A DNA stretch of 64,000 nt from JAPLJC01 sp963697965 (GCA_963697965.1 OY969108.1:1798001-1862000), one strand, 5' to 3'; shown: positions 24,746 to 33,568, counted from the stretch's first letter. Notes: a model not told the origin generated them from the letters alone. Translations and numbers: made by a program.

Positions 24746-25975
24746 CTACAAATTTTTCGGGATAAGTTGGTCTCGCCCAGCCAGCCCTGGAAAAAGGCGC
24801 ATCCACAGCGCGGCCACGAATAAGGTGCAAATACCGCCGATTACCACCGCCGGTACCGTGCCGAACCAGGCGGCAGTGACTCCGGATTCGAATTCTCCCA
24901 GTTGATTGGAGGCGCCGATAAAGATAAAATTGACCGCACTCACCCGTCCCCGTTTTTCATTCGGCGTCTCCAACTGCACCAGGGTCGAGCGAATGACCAC
25001 GCTGATCATGTCGGTTGCCCCCAGGACCGCGAGCGCGGCCAGTGACAGCCAGAAAGACCGGGAGAGACCGAAGACAATGGTGGCAATGCCAAACCCGGCC
25101 ACCGCGGTGAACATGATGCTGCCAACCCGATGTTTGAAGGGGCGCCGCACCAGATACGCCGACGTTACCAGCGCTCCCACCGCCGGCGCCGCCCGCAGCA
25201 ATCCCAGCCCCCAGGGGCCGGTTGCCAGAATGTCCCGGGCATAGATAGGCAGTAGAGCCGTAGCGCCACCCAGCAGTACTGCGAACAGGTCCAGCGAAAT
25301 GGCGCCGAGGATATCGGGCTTGCTCTTGATATAGGCGACCCCCTCGAAAACCGATTTCAGGGTCGGCGGTTCCCGGCGAACCGCAATCGGGGGCGAAGAA
25401 ATGCCGGAGTAAAATAGCGCCGCCAGACAATAACAGGCGGCAATAGCGGTGTAGGCTGAGCCGGCGCCGGCGATGTAGATGAGGCCGCCCAAGGCCGGGC
25501 CCAGAATGGACCCGAGCTGCCTCCCCGTAGCGCTCAAGGCGAGGCATTCCGGCAATATCTCCGGCTTTACCAGCGTAGGCAAAAAAGCCTGCATGGTCGG
25601 GTTCTCGAAGGCTCTGGCCGCGCCGAACAGGAGTATACAGGCCAGGATCAGGCGAGGGCTAAGGGCGTGGGCAAAGCTGCCGGCGGCCAGCCCTGCGGCC
25701 AAGACGCATTCAATGAGCACACAAGTCGAAATAATCCGCCGCCGGTCGTAGCGATCAGCCACATGTCCCACCAGCAGGGTCAGCAGGAATTGAGGCAGGA
25801 ACAGCGCCAGGCCGATGAGTCCCAGGCTGAGGGCACTCCGGGTCAAGTCGTAAATCTGCCAACCCACGGCAACCGATAACATTTGATAGGCAAGAACGGA
25901 AGAGGTTTGAGCAGCGACAAACCGCTTGAAGGCAGGAATGCTGAAGAGATGAAGTTGGCCCGGCTGCATCATCAT
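24746..25975 (-). CDS. MFS transporter, EntS-like drug/siderophore exporter type
   Basis: A 409-residue inner-membrane protein with about twelve hydrophobic segments. The MFS motif A loop between helices 2 and 3 is present (GHVADRYDRRRI). The overall pattern (LAYQMLSVAVGWQIYDLTRS, then NFIFIGASNQLGEFESG) matches the MFS_3/EntS branch, which exports siderophores or drugs. It starts with three consecutive ATG codons and no strong Shine-Dalgarno. It is divergent from the biotin carboxylase gene. Substrate is unknown. Confidence 0.88.
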   Translation of the reverse strand: MMMQPGQLHLFSIPAFKRFVAAQTSSVLAYQMLSVAVGWQIYDLTRSALSLGLIGLALFLPQFLLTLLVGHVADRYDRRRIISTCVLIECVLAAGLAAGSFAHALSPRLILACILLFGAARAFENPTMQAFLPTLVKPEILPECLALSATGRQLGSILGPALGGLIYIAGAGSAYTAIAACYCLAALFYSGISSPPIAVRREPPTLKSVFEGVAYIKSKPDILGAISLDLFAVLLGGATALLPIYARDILATGPWGLGLLRAAPAVGALVTSAYLVRRPFKHRVGSIMFTAVAGFGIATIVFGLSRSFWLSLAALAVLGATDMISVVIRSTLVQLETPNEKRGRVSAVNFIFIGASNQLGEFESGVTAAWFGTVPAVVIGGICTLFVAALWMRLFPGLAGRDQLIPKNL

Positions 25976-26302
25976 GTGGCGCCAGCCCCCTTTACGCGTG
26001 GATAAGCGTGAGTGCGGGCTAAACGTCTTATCTAACCCAGAATCACCCTTGGGACAAGGAGGAATTTGGGCGGCAGCCTGGGGTTAAGCCCGGGAGCAGC
26101 CGGTTTGGGCCAATAACCGGGAAAAATAGGGCGGGGGTATAATCCCCAGGTGCCCTTGACGGCCCGTCATGATATATTGCTAAATCTAAAAAGCGCCGGG
26201 AGCCCGGGAAACCAGTGGGAACCCGGGTGCGCCCGGCAGGAAACGGTTTTAAGACCGGCTGCCGGCCAGTCAGCCCCAGGGTGGGGCAGCGGGAGATTCC
26301 TC
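25976..26302. other. Intergenic region between divergent MFS and biotin carboxylase genes
   Basis: About 330 bases. An open frame extends left from the carboxylase but shows no conserved protein sequence. I see no clear promoter, terminator or RNA element apart from the Shine-Dalgarno GGGAG just before 26303. Confidence 0.4.
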
Positions 26303-27754
26303 ATGTCGGCCAGGGAGAAGATCGACAAGATTCTGATCGCCAACCGCGGGGAGATCGCCCTGCGCATCATGCGCTCGGCCCAGGAGCTGGGCCTCAAGGT
26401 GGTGGTCGTCTATGAAGAGACCGACAAGGACGCCTACCATATCATGCACGCCGATGAGGCGGTGTGTATCGGCGCCGGCCCTAGGAAAGATTACCTGGAT
26501 ATCGGCAAGATTATCGAAGCGGCCAGAGAGACCGGGGCCCAGGCGATCCACCCGGGCTACGGCTTTCTGGCGGAGAATGCCAATTTCCCCGAGGCCTGCA
26601 TCGACGCCGGCCTGGTGTTCGTGGGACCGCCTCCGGAGGTGATCCGCAACCTGGGGAGCAAGGTGGTCGCCCGCCAGATCGCCCAGGAGGCGGGAATCCC
26701 GGTGATTCCAGCCACCGCCAGCCTGACCCCGGGCCCCTCGGGGGAGCGGCAGGCCCTCGAATTCGCGGCGGCCCAGGGTTATCCCCTGATGATCAAGGCC
26801 GTTTCCGGCGGCGGCGGCCGGGGGATTCGGGACGCGGTTGATGAGAAACAATTGCTGGCCGGCCTGGAACGATCCCGGGCCGAGGCCCAGATGTCCTTCG
26901 GGGACCCGGCTATCTATCTGGAAGTGCAGATAAACCGGCCGCGGCACGTGGAAGTGCAGGTGCTGGCCGACAGCTACGGCAACGTGGTGCATCTCGGCAC
27001 GCGTAACTGCTCTATCCAACGCCGCCACCAGAAACTCATCGAGGTCGCCCCTGCCGGGCTGGCGCCGGATTTGGTGGAGGAGATCTGCGCGGCCGCAGTG
27101 CGGGTTGTAAAGAGCGCCAATTATCTCAGCGCCGGCACGGTGGAGTTTCTGGTGGAGCCCGAAGGGGCTTACTACTTCCTGGAAGTGAACACCCGGTTGC
27201 AGGTGGAGCACACCGTTACCGAAATGATCACCGGCATCGATATAGTCCGGGAGCAGCTCCTGATAGCCATGGGCGAGCCCATCAGCTTTAGCCAGGAGCA
27301 GGTCGTGGAGCGCGGCTGCGCCATCGAATTGCGGATCAATGCCGAAGACCCTAAAAACGACTTTCTCTCCAGTCCCGGGGTGGTCCAGGTCTACCAGTCA
27401 CCCGGCGGCCATGGGGTGCGGCTGGACGGGAACATCTACCAGGGGTACGAAATTACCCCCTATTATGACTCCATGATGGTGAAGCTCACGGTCTACGGCT
27501 TCAATTGGCGGGAGGCGGTGGATCGCATGTCCCGGGCCCTCAATGGCTTCCTGATCATTGGGGTGAAGACCACCATCCCCTACTTTCAGCAGATCGTCCA
27601 GGAGCCGGACTTCATCGCCATGAAGCTGGATACCGCCTACATCGAAGAGCACCCGGAACTCCTCGATTATCGGGAAGAGGAACGCGAGGTGGACAAGGTC
27701 GCCCGCCTCATCGCCGAGATCAACGCCCATGGCAAGAACCCGTATGCCCAGTGA
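26303..27754 (+). CDS. Biotin carboxylase subunit (PycA/AccC type)
   Basis: A 483-residue ATP-dependent enzyme that carboxylates biotin on a carrier protein, the first half-reaction of pyruvate or acyl-CoA carboxylases. The ATG at 26303 is preferred over the open frame from 26150 because the family's N-terminus begins here (ILIANRGEIALRIMRSAQEL) after GGGAG. ATP-grasp landmarks are KAVSGGGGRGIR, HVEVQVLAD, RNCSIQRRHQKLIE and EVNTRLQVEHTVTE. Its downstream partner is a carboxyltransferase, so the pair is likely a two-subunit pyruvate carboxylase. No biotin carrier domain is attached. Confidence 0.94.
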   Translation: MSAREKIDKILIANRGEIALRIMRSAQELGLKVVVVYEETDKDAYHIMHADEAVCIGAGPRKDYLDIGKIIEAARETGAQAIHPGYGFLAENANFPEACIDAGLVFVGPPPEVIRNLGSKVVARQIAQEAGIPVIPATASLTPGPSGERQALEFAAAQGYPLMIKAVSGGGGRGIRDAVDEKQLLAGLERSRAEAQMSFGDPAIYLEVQINRPRHVEVQVLADSYGNVVHLGTRNCSIQRRHQKLIEVAPAGLAPDLVEEICAAAVRVVKSANYLSAGTVEFLVEPEGAYYFLEVNTRLQVEHTVTEMITGIDIVREQLLIAMGEPISFSQEQVVERGCAIELRINAEDPKNDFLSSPGVVQVYQSPGGHGVRLDGNIYQGYEITPYYDSMMVKLTVYGFNWREAVDRMSRALNGFLIIGVKTTIPYFQQIVQEPDFIAMKLDTAYIEEHPELLDYREEEREVDKVARLIAEINAHGKNPYAQ

Positions 27755-27810
27755 GAAGGAGTTCAAGGTTCAAGGTTCAACTCTCGAAACTCAAAATTGG
27801 GTGACCCAAT

Positions 27811-27833
27811 CACAGGCTGGAAGCCTGTGCCAC
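27811..27833 (+). repeat. REP-like palindrome (CACAGGCT...AGCCTGTGCCAC)
   Basis: CACAGGCT-GGA-AGCCTGTG followed by CCAC lies between the two carboxylase genes. It is the same type as the REPs flanking the transposase at the window end (63417-63440, 63903-63926). Just before it is a short tandem repeat of GGTTCAA (27763-27780). Confidence 0.7.
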
Positions 27834-27874
27834 TGTCGCCCCTACAACTCGAAACTCTTTTGAGGCATGAACCC

Positions 27875-29536
27875 ATGGAGCCGCGCATCAAAAAAGGTAT
27901 GGAGCCAGCGGCCATCCTCGAGACCCTGCGAGGGGTGGATGGCTATTACCTGTGCAACAATGAGCGGGATGTCTCCCAGTCCGACTTCAAGAACCGGCAG
28001 ATGCCCATGACCAGTGTGCGGGTGGCCCCCGCCCGCGAGGCCGCCGGTTTTTTCTCGGTGGAGGTGAGCGGCGGCGCCTCGGTGCACGTGGACCTGATGC
28101 GGCGCCAGGTGAATCCATTCCAGCGGCTGCGCATCATCCGCAAGGCCATGCCCGGGACGCTGTTGCAGACGGTAGTGCGGGGGTCTTCCCTCTTCGGCTA
28201 TCGCCATTACCCGGAAAAGGTCATCCGTCTGGTGGTCCGGGAGTTTGCCCGCTACGTGGACGTTTGGCGGGTCTACGATTTTCTTAACCATGTACCCAAC
28301 CTGATCCCGGTCTGCGAAGAGGTGCAACGGGCCGGGCGGCTGTTGATGCCCAGCATCTGCTTCTCCACCGGCAAGGAGCATACCGACGCCTACTACGTGG
28401 CCAAGGTGCGGGAAATCCTGGAGGTCACCGGCCCGGACGTTATCGTCTCCATCAAGAATTACGCCGGATTGGGGACTCCCAAGCGCCTGGGCGAGTTGGT
28501 GGCGGCCCTGAGCCAGGCCTTTCCGGGCATCATCCTGCACTACCACGGCTGCAACACCGACGGTAACGACATCGGGCGCATGAGCGCCGCCATTCTGGCG
28601 GGGGTGAAGATCGTGGATGTGGCGGACCACGGTTACGGCGCCATCTACGGCCAGGCGCCGGCCCTCACCTTGATCCAGGCCCTGGAGGACTACAACAAGA
28701 AGGCCGTGGGAGTGGACCTCCCCTCCCTCATCGAGTCTTCCAACCTGCTGCGCCAGGAGCGCAAGATTTATGAGCCCTTTGAGAGCCCTTTCCGGGGCCA
28801 CGATCCCACCGTGGCCTACTATAAACTTACCGGCGGGGCGCTGACCAGCGTCTTTGAACTGGCGGACCGGGGCGGTTACCTGGAGCGAACCCCCGAGATT
28901 CTGGAAGAACTGGCCCGGGTTCAGGTGGAGTTGGGGAACTGGTGGGCGGTAACCCCGGGCTCCACTATCCTCTGGACCACCGCCATGAATAATGTCCTCC
29001 ATGGCCGGTACCAGCAGCCCTCCCTGGACTTGCAGAACCTGCTCCTGGGCCGCTACGGGCCGCTGCCTTTCTATGAGCCGGAGCCCTGGATCTATGAAAA
29101 AGTCCTGGAGTACCAGCGCCATGACGGCAAGAAATGGCAGCAGATCCTGGAGGAGGAGGGAGGCCTGGTTCCCCTGCCGGAACCAAACCTGGAGCGGGAG
29201 CGATTCTGTTTAGAGAAGGAATTGGGACGTCCGGCCACCCCGGAGGATCTGGCCCTTTACCTGTTGTTTCCCTTTGATGCCACGTCGTATTTCAAGTTTG
29301 AGGCCCGATACGGCAAAACCTGGCTGTTGTCGCCGGAGGCCTGGTTTCGCCGGGGCGGCTTTAAGGACGGAGAACACTTGAGCTTCACCGACGAATACGG
29401 GGTGCCCCATGATATCGAGGTCATCGCCACCCGGCGGGAAGGAGGCAACGTTCTCACCACCCTGCTGGCGGACCATATCTTGCGGACCTTCAGCGTCCCG
29501 GTGGAAGGCGGGGAGAGTTCCGCAGCGGCCGTTTAG
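27875..29536 (+). CDS. Pyruvate carboxylase/oxaloacetate decarboxylase-type carboxyltransferase subunit (PycB-like), divergent
   Basis: A ~553-residue HMGL-like carboxyltransferase that would transfer CO2 from carboxybiotin to pyruvate. Family landmarks are present but altered. The metal-site ERDVSQSD stands in place of LRDAHQS. The catalytic Lys lies in VSIKNYAGLG. The canonical HTHDTSG loop reads HYHGCNTDG, apparently with extra residues. The C-terminus ends in GGESSAAAV with no AMKM biotin-attachment domain. I chose the ATG at 27875 with GAGG nine bases upstream; an ATG at 27899 is the alternative. It follows the biotin carboxylase by 120 bases across a REP. Pyruvate as substrate is inferred. 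Confidence 0.82.
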   Translation: MEPRIKKGMEPAAILETLRGVDGYYLCNNERDVSQSDFKNRQMPMTSVRVAPAREAAGFFSVEVSGGASVHVDLMRRQVNPFQRLRIIRKAMPGTLLQTVVRGSSLFGYRHYPEKVIRLVVREFARYVDVWRVYDFLNHVPNLIPVCEEVQRAGRLLMPSICFSTGKEHTDAYYVAKVREILEVTGPDVIVSIKNYAGLGTPKRLGELVAALSQAFPGIILHYHGCNTDGNDIGRMSAAILAGVKIVDVADHGYGAIYGQAPALTLIQALEDYNKKAVGVDLPSLIESSNLLRQERKIYEPFESPFRGHDPTVAYYKLTGGALTSVFELADRGGYLERTPEILEELARVQVELGNWWAVTPGSTILWTTAMNNVLHGRYQQPSLDLQNLLLGRYGPLPFYEPEPWIYEKVLEYQRHDGKKWQQILEEEGGLVPLPEPNLERERFCLEKELGRPATPEDLALYLLFPFDATSYFKFEARYGKTWLLSPEAWFRRGGFKDGEHLSFTDEYGVPHDIEVIATRREGGNVLTTLLADHILRTFSVPVEGGESSAAAV

Positions 29537-29719
29537 CAGGCTGGTGAATCCTAAAAGTCTGGCCGGGAAAAAACCGCAGAATTGTCGGGAAGGGAATTCT
29601 TAAGAAGCAAAAGATCTGTGGTTCTAGGCAGGAGGTTGCGGCTTCGAAGAGGAGAATTGATCCTGGTGAGAGAGCGCCCTCTCTCTCTCCGGGCTTAACC
29701 TCGAAAAAGTTGCGGTATC

Positions 29720-29753
29720 TCAGGAATGAGGCCCATCTCTCGACCTCATTCCC
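29720..29753. repeat. Intergenic hairpin GGAATGAGG / CCTCATTCC
   Basis: An inverted repeat of nine bases separated by about a dozen bases, in the convergent gap between the carboxyltransferase and the MucR gene (29537-29794). It may act as a bidirectional 3' end, though there is no T tract. The rest of this gap holds a low-complexity GAGAGAG/CTCTCTC stretch near 29669. Confidence 0.45.
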
Positions 29754-29794
29754 AAGATTCGACCATCATTTTAAGGAGCCAGGTGTCGGCAGGT

Positions 29795-30235
29795 TCACTT
29801 AGCCGCCGCCTTCCTCTTCCTGCTTCCCTCTTTTCCAAATCCTCTATCTTTGGCCATCTGACTCCGCTTTGCCGAATATTCCCTGCACACCAGAGGAAAC
29901 TTTTTCGGATCGAGCCCATATTGTTTAAGGTATTCTTTTGGCAATAATCCGTGGGCTTTCTTGATATGTGCTTTCAAAGTCCGGCATTTTTTGCCGCACT
30001 CCAGACAGACCACATGTTTATCTGTAACGATTTCTTTCAAGGGTATCGACGGTTTCTTCACCAATGAGGTTGCTGGAGCAGAACCCATGACCTCCGGAGC
30101 CATACCTGATTCCAGAGAAGACAAGACGCCATAGATCTCTTTAATTTCGTCGACTAATTCCTGGGTGGATAATTCGGTCATAGATGCATGGGAGATGATA
30201 ACCTCTGCCGTTAATTTCAAAATTTCACTGGCCAT
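29795..30235 (-). CDS. MucR/Ros family transcriptional regulator
   Basis: A 146-residue DNA-binding protein with the Ros/MucR zinc finger CLECGKKCRTLKAHIKKAH in its C-terminal half, then the conserved HGLLPKEYLKQYGLDPKKFPLV. The tail is basic (GSRKRKAAAK). Ros/MucR proteins bind AT-rich sites and control exopolysaccharide, motility and other surface functions. The start at 30235 has AAAGGAG upstream; the longer frame to 30328 lacks support. Its own promoter seems to be at 30285-30313. Confidence 0.9.
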   Translation of the reverse strand: MASEILKLTAEVIISHASMTELSTQELVDEIKEIYGVLSSLESGMAPEVMGSAPATSLVKKPSIPLKEIVTDKHVVCLECGKKCRTLKAHIKKAHGLLPKEYLKQYGLDPKKFPLVCREYSAKRSQMAKDRGFGKEGSRKRKAAAK

Positions 30236-30692
30236 AGAATTTCTCCTTTCACCTTGGCGTAATGGATGAATCAATGTAATAATGTTATTAATTTTATATG
30301 TTCGTTTTGTCAAGGCAGATATGCCCATATTTCTAAAAAAATAATTATATCATTGCGTTTTTTTGAAAAATATTGGCATTGGCGCTATCGGTGTGCACAG
30401 ACAATTTGAATTCAAGGGAAAACCGGGGCCAACCTTGTTGGGGGTGCGATGTTAGGTTGAGAAGTAAGGGATTCTCCTGCAGGTAATCGAGGGCTAATAT
30501 CAGCCGGTAGTATCCCGCGGTCTTTCCGGGTTTGCATAAAGTGCAAACGCAGCTCGATTTTTCCAGGCCCAATTAACATTCGGCCCTGAGATTCAATCCA
30601 ACAATTTAAAGCCGCAAAAATTATGGAAAGAATGGTCCGGACCAGAGGCGGCGAGTCAAACATATCTATCATGACGATCAGGAGGATTTAAA
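30236..30692. other. Divergent AT-rich intergenic region
   Basis: About 460 bases between the MucR gene (minus) and the small secreted protein (plus). It is clearly AT-richer than surroundings, with a MucR promoter at 30285-30313. Short open frames on the minus strand here (30345-30672) show no conserved features and are not called. Confidence 0.45.
30285..30313 (-). promoter_or_regulatory. Sigma-70-type promoter of the MucR gene
   Basis: On the minus strand: TTGACA (30308-30313), 17 bases, then TAATAA (30285-30290). The -35 is perfect and the spacer is ideal and AT-rich; the -10 is moderate. Transcription would start about 45 bases before the MucR ATG. Confidence 0.5.
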
Positions 30693-31040
30693 ATGAGGAT
30701 GTGGAACAAGGGAATGTTGGCAGCCGTGATCATGGGCAGTCTCCTTTACGGCGGCATTCCGGCCCTGGCGCAATCAACGAACGATCCACGCATCGACGCT
30801 CGGGAGCAGCGCCAGCAACAGCGCATCCAACAGGGGATCAAGTCCGGCCAGTTGACGCCGGGAGAAGCTAATCACCTGGAGGGCCAACAGGGCCGGATCG
30901 ATGCCACCGAGGACCGTATGAAGGCCGACGGCAACCTCACCGGACGAGAGCGGGCCAGACTGACCCGGATGCAGAACCGGGCCAGCCGGAATATTTATCG
31001 GAAAAAGCACAACAACCGGACGGTTGCCAGCAGCCAATAA
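30693..31040 (+). CDS. Small secreted Gln/Arg-rich protein, function unknown
   Basis: A 115-residue protein with a Sec signal peptide (core MLAAVIMGSLLYGGIPALA, cleavage near residue 26). The mature part is highly charged and helical, with QRIQQGIKSGQLTPGEANH and KADGNLTGRERARLTRMQN segments. I recall similar small periplasmic proteins in proteobacteria but no assigned function. A perfect AGGAGG lies seven bases before the ATG. A strong terminator follows at 31070. It stands alone as a single-gene unit. Confidence 0.82.
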   Translation: MRMWNKGMLAAVIMGSLLYGGIPALAQSTNDPRIDAREQRQQQRIQQGIKSGQLTPGEANHLEGQQGRIDATEDRMKADGNLTGRERARLTRMQNRASRNIYRKKHNNRTVASSQ

Positions 31041-31421
31041 ATGCGGAGTGAGCAGATGTCAGAACCAGCGGGGGGCCAAGGCCCCCCATTTTTTTGTGGG
31101 GGGGAGGGGAGCCCATCAGGCCCGAGTCAACGGGTGGCTGCCAGGTTGTTTAACCTGCGGGTGGCTGATGTGGCGCATTGGGCCTTGCACGGGGGCGGCC
31201 ATAAGGTCCTCGAGGCCGTGGCCCGGGAATTGGATTTACCTCCGGAAAAACTCCTTCCCACCCGGGAAACCCTGGCCAGCTTCGGCAACATGTCGTTCCC
31301 TTCGGTCCTCTTCACCCTCGGGGACATCCTGAACAACGGCCTGCGGCGCCGGGACTGGATCATGATGGCCTCCTTCGGCGCCGGCCTTTCGGCCCATGCC
31401 CTCCTCTTGCGGTCATCCTGA
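31041..31421 (+). pseudogene. Type III polyketide synthase (chalcone/stilbene synthase-like), C-terminal remnant
   Basis: Only about 95 residues of homology remain, matching the C-terminal third of type III polyketide synthases. The catalytic His lies in WALHGGGHKVLEAV and the catalytic Asn in ASFGNMSFPSVLF; the end is SFGAGLSAHALLLR. The N-terminal two thirds with the active Cys are absent, because the sequence upstream is a different gene and a terminator. The frame opens at 31041, but its first ~30 codons run through that terminator. A stable functional product is unlikely, hence the pseudogene call. Confidence 0.72.
31070..31095 (+). terminator. Rho-independent terminator of the small secreted protein gene
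   Basis: GGGGGGCC-AA-GGCCCCCC forms an eight-pair GC stem followed by A and seven T. It is 30 bases after the stop at 31040 and lies inside the frame of the polyketide synthase remnant. Confidence 0.88.
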
Positions 31422-31577
31422 AAGGGAGCTCGCTGGGGGGCTGGCCCAAGAACGTCACTGCCCCGGGGATAAAAAAATATGGTATTATTTACGCATAGAC
31501 ATTATAATGTATATTAAAGGTGAACGATTAAGTTACCCCCTTCTCCTTGATTGATTCAACCCTTTCGAGCAAAGTGG

Positions 31578-31615
31578 ACTGGCCGGGGGGCACCCCTTCC
31601 CCCGGCCAGTTTTTT
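31578..31615 (+). terminator. Strong Rho-independent terminator
   Basis: Twelve-base arms ACTGGCCGGGGG and CCCCCGGCCAGT are followed by six T. It ends plus-strand transcription ahead of the convergent hypothetical gene at 31711. The AT-rich stretch before it (31480-31530) includes TATAAT inside a palindrome ACATTATAATGT (31499-31510), so a short transcript from there to here is possible. Confidence 0.8.
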
Positions 31616-31710
31616 GTGAGCCACCTGAGATACGGGCGAAGCGGGGTGTCCGCCCCTGGTGGCAGGCAGCCCGAAGAGCGCCTCCGCCCGGAGCCATCCG
31701 GCGGCCGCGC

Positions 31711-32082
31711 TCATTCCGCCCCGGGGCTGGGCTCGCCGGTCTTGACTGCCTCGATCCTCTGAAGGCAGTCTTCGGCACTAAGGCGGCCGTGGAAATAATC
31801 CTGCAGGGCCTGGAGGAAGGGGTTGGCCGCGAAAAACTGCTGAATTCCCAGCCGGTCTCCCAGGTCGGGGAGCGGCAAAGGGATTTTGAAGTAGGTGGCA
31901 ATTTCCCGGAAGACTTCCAGTTGTTGGATCTCAGCCTGGCGCATCTGGGCTTCCACCTGGAACAGGAGTTTCCGCAGGCGCAGCAGATAATCGTCATTTT
32001 CGCGGTATTCCCGGACTTTGTGCTTCAGAAAGTTAAGTTGGTGCTGTCTGGCCAGGGTGCTATAGGAGATGACTTTGCTCAT
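31711..32082 (-). CDS. Hypothetical cytoplasmic helical protein
   Basis: A 123-residue protein with no signal peptide or membrane helix. The N-terminal half is strongly helical and charged (FLKHKVREYRENDDYLLRLR, then VEAQMRQAEIQQLEVF), suggesting a coiled coil; the C-terminal half contains FFAANPFLQALQDYFHGRLS. I do not recognise a family. The ATG at 32082 has AGAGGAAGG eight bases upstream; the longer frame to 32301 runs through the divergent hisI region and is rejected. Confidence 0.68.
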   Translation of the reverse strand: MSKVISYSTLARQHQLNFLKHKVREYRENDDYLLRLRKLLFQVEAQMRQAEIQQLEVFREIATYFKIPLPLPDLGDRLGIQQFFAANPFLQALQDYFHGRLSAEDCLQRIEAVKTGEPSPGAE

Positions 32083-32200
32083 GGGTGGAAGCCTTCCTCT
32101 GCTAAATGATCTACGGGTGGGCCAGGGATCATGAGTGACTATAGGAAAAATTATCATCCAACCTTGCAGATTCAAGGCAAAAAGGTTAATTTCGTCAGAT

Positions 32201-32590
32201 ATGAAAAGCACGGAGATACCAGACTTTGCAAAAATGGGGGGCTTGGTGCCGGCCATTGTCCAGGACGCGGCCAGCGGCGAGGTGCTGATGCTGGCCTTCA
32301 TGAATGAAGCGGCCTGGGTCGAGACCTTGAAAACCGGTGAGGCCCATTATTTCAGCCGCAGCCGCAACGAGCTCTGGCACAAGGGCGGCACCTCCGGCCA
32401 CGTGCAGCGGGTCAAGGAGATCTACCTCGATTGCGACAATGATACGATCCTCCTGAAGGTGGAGCAGGTGGGGGGCGCCGCCTGCCACACCGGTTACCGC
32501 AGTTGTTTTTACCGCCGCCGCCGGGGGACCGGCTGGGAGGTGGTGGGCTCGCCAATCTTTGATCCCAAGGAGGTGTATGGAGGTGGCTAA
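32201..32590 (+). CDS. hisI: Phosphoribosyl-AMP cyclohydrolase
   Basis: The third step of histidine synthesis, opening the adenine ring of PR-AMP. It has 129 residues, the stand-alone HisI length without a HisE domain. Visible family segments are GLVPAIVQDA, VLMLAFMNEAAW, YFSRSRNELWHKG, the metal-binding DCDND and GAACHTGYRSCFYR. The ATG at 32201 fits the family's N-terminus; no strong Shine-Dalgarno is seen. The gene overlaps hisG by 14 bases, so the two are co-translated. Confidence 0.95.
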   Translation: MKSTEIPDFAKMGGLVPAIVQDAASGEVLMLAFMNEAAWVETLKTGEAHYFSRSRNELWHKGGTSGHVQRVKEIYLDCDNDTILLKVEQVGGAACHTGYRSCFYRRRRGTGWEVVGSPIFDPKEVYGGG

Positions 32591-33458
32591 ACTGCGACTG
32601 GGGCTCCCCAAGGGCAGCCTGGAGAAAGCCACCCTGGAGTTGTTTCGCCGCTCCGGCTGGCATATCCAGGTGAATGGCCGGAGTTACTTTCCGGACATCG
32701 ACGACCCGGAGATCACCTGTTCCATGTGCCGGGCCCAGGAAATGAGCCGCTACGTGGAGAACGGCACCCTGGACTGCGGCATCACCGGCAAAGACTGGAC
32801 CATGGAGAACGACTCCAAGGTGACAGTGGTGGCTGACCTGATGTATTCCAAGACGAGCCTCAACCCGGTGAGCTGGGTGCTGGCGGTGCCCGCGGATTCA
32901 GAGATCAAGTCCCTTAGGGACCTGGCGGGCAAGAAGCTGGCCACCGAACTGGTGAACTACACCCGCCGCTATTTTGAGCAGCGCCAAATCCCGTTAAGTG
33001 TGGAGTTTTCCTGGGGGGCCACCGAGGCCAAGGTGGCCGCCGGCCTGGTGGACGCCATCGTAGAGGTGACCGAGACCGGCAGCACCATCAGGGCCCACGG
33101 CCTCAAGATCATTCACGAACTGTTCCAGAGCAACACTCAGTTTATCGCCAACAACCAGGTGTGGGAAAACGACCCGGTGAAACGGGAGAAGATGGAATCT
33201 CTGGCGGTCCTGCTCCTGGGGGCGCTGCGGGCCGAACGCATGGTGGGCCTGAAGATGAACATCCCGGAAAAGCTATTGAAGAGCATCGTGGACCTGCTCC
33301 CCAGCCTGCTGGCCCCCACCATCGCCAGCCTCTACGAAACCGATTGGTATTCGGTGGAGGTGGTGGTGAACTCCTCCGAGGTCAGGAACCTCATCCCCAA
33401 TCTAATCCGGGCCGGGGCCCAGGGGATTGTGGAGTATCCGCTGCATAAGGTAATTTGA
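32577..33458 (+). CDS. hisG: ATP phosphoribosyltransferase, long form
   Basis: The first, feedback-regulated step of histidine synthesis, joining ATP and PRPP. It has 293 residues: the long HisG form with a C-terminal ACT-like regulatory domain, so no HisZ partner is needed. Landmarks are LGLPKGSLEKATLELF, GTLDCGITGKDW, the PRPP-site EVTETGSTIRAHGLKII and the regulatory end IRAGAQGIVEYPLHKVI. The ATG at 32577 follows AAGGAGG and lies inside the end of hisI. Confidence 0.95.
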   Translation: MEVAKLRLGLPKGSLEKATLELFRRSGWHIQVNGRSYFPDIDDPEITCSMCRAQEMSRYVENGTLDCGITGKDWTMENDSKVTVVADLMYSKTSLNPVSWVLAVPADSEIKSLRDLAGKKLATELVNYTRRYFEQRQIPLSVEFSWGATEAKVAAGLVDAIVEVTETGSTIRAHGLKIIHELFQSNTQFIANNQVWENDPVKREKMESLAVLLLGALRAERMVGLKMNIPEKLLKSIVDLLPSLLAPTIASLYETDWYSVEVVVNSSEVRNLIPNLIRAGAQGIVEYPLHKVI

Positions 33459-33472
33459 TTCACCCGTTCAGC

Positions 33473-33502
33473 GTAGGGCGGGAAAGCGAAGCGCATCCCG
33501 CC
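33473..33502 (+). repeat. REP-like palindrome GTAGGGCGGG...CCCGCC
   Basis: GTAGGGCGGG, then AAAGCGAAGCGCAT, then CCCGCC lies just after hisG. It begins with GTAG, the tetranucleotide typical of REP elements, like the GTAGGGGCG palindromes elsewhere in the window. Confidence 0.6.
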
Positions 33503-33568
33503 TTCGGTGCTAAACGCCTTCCGGCTCTCCTTGGGCCCCAACTTCAAGCTGCTCCAAATAATCTCATA

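Noticed and set aside
30345..30672. Short minus-strand frames of 75 and 86 codons
   Set aside because: They overlap each other in different frames, lack conserved features and lie in a divergent promoter region.
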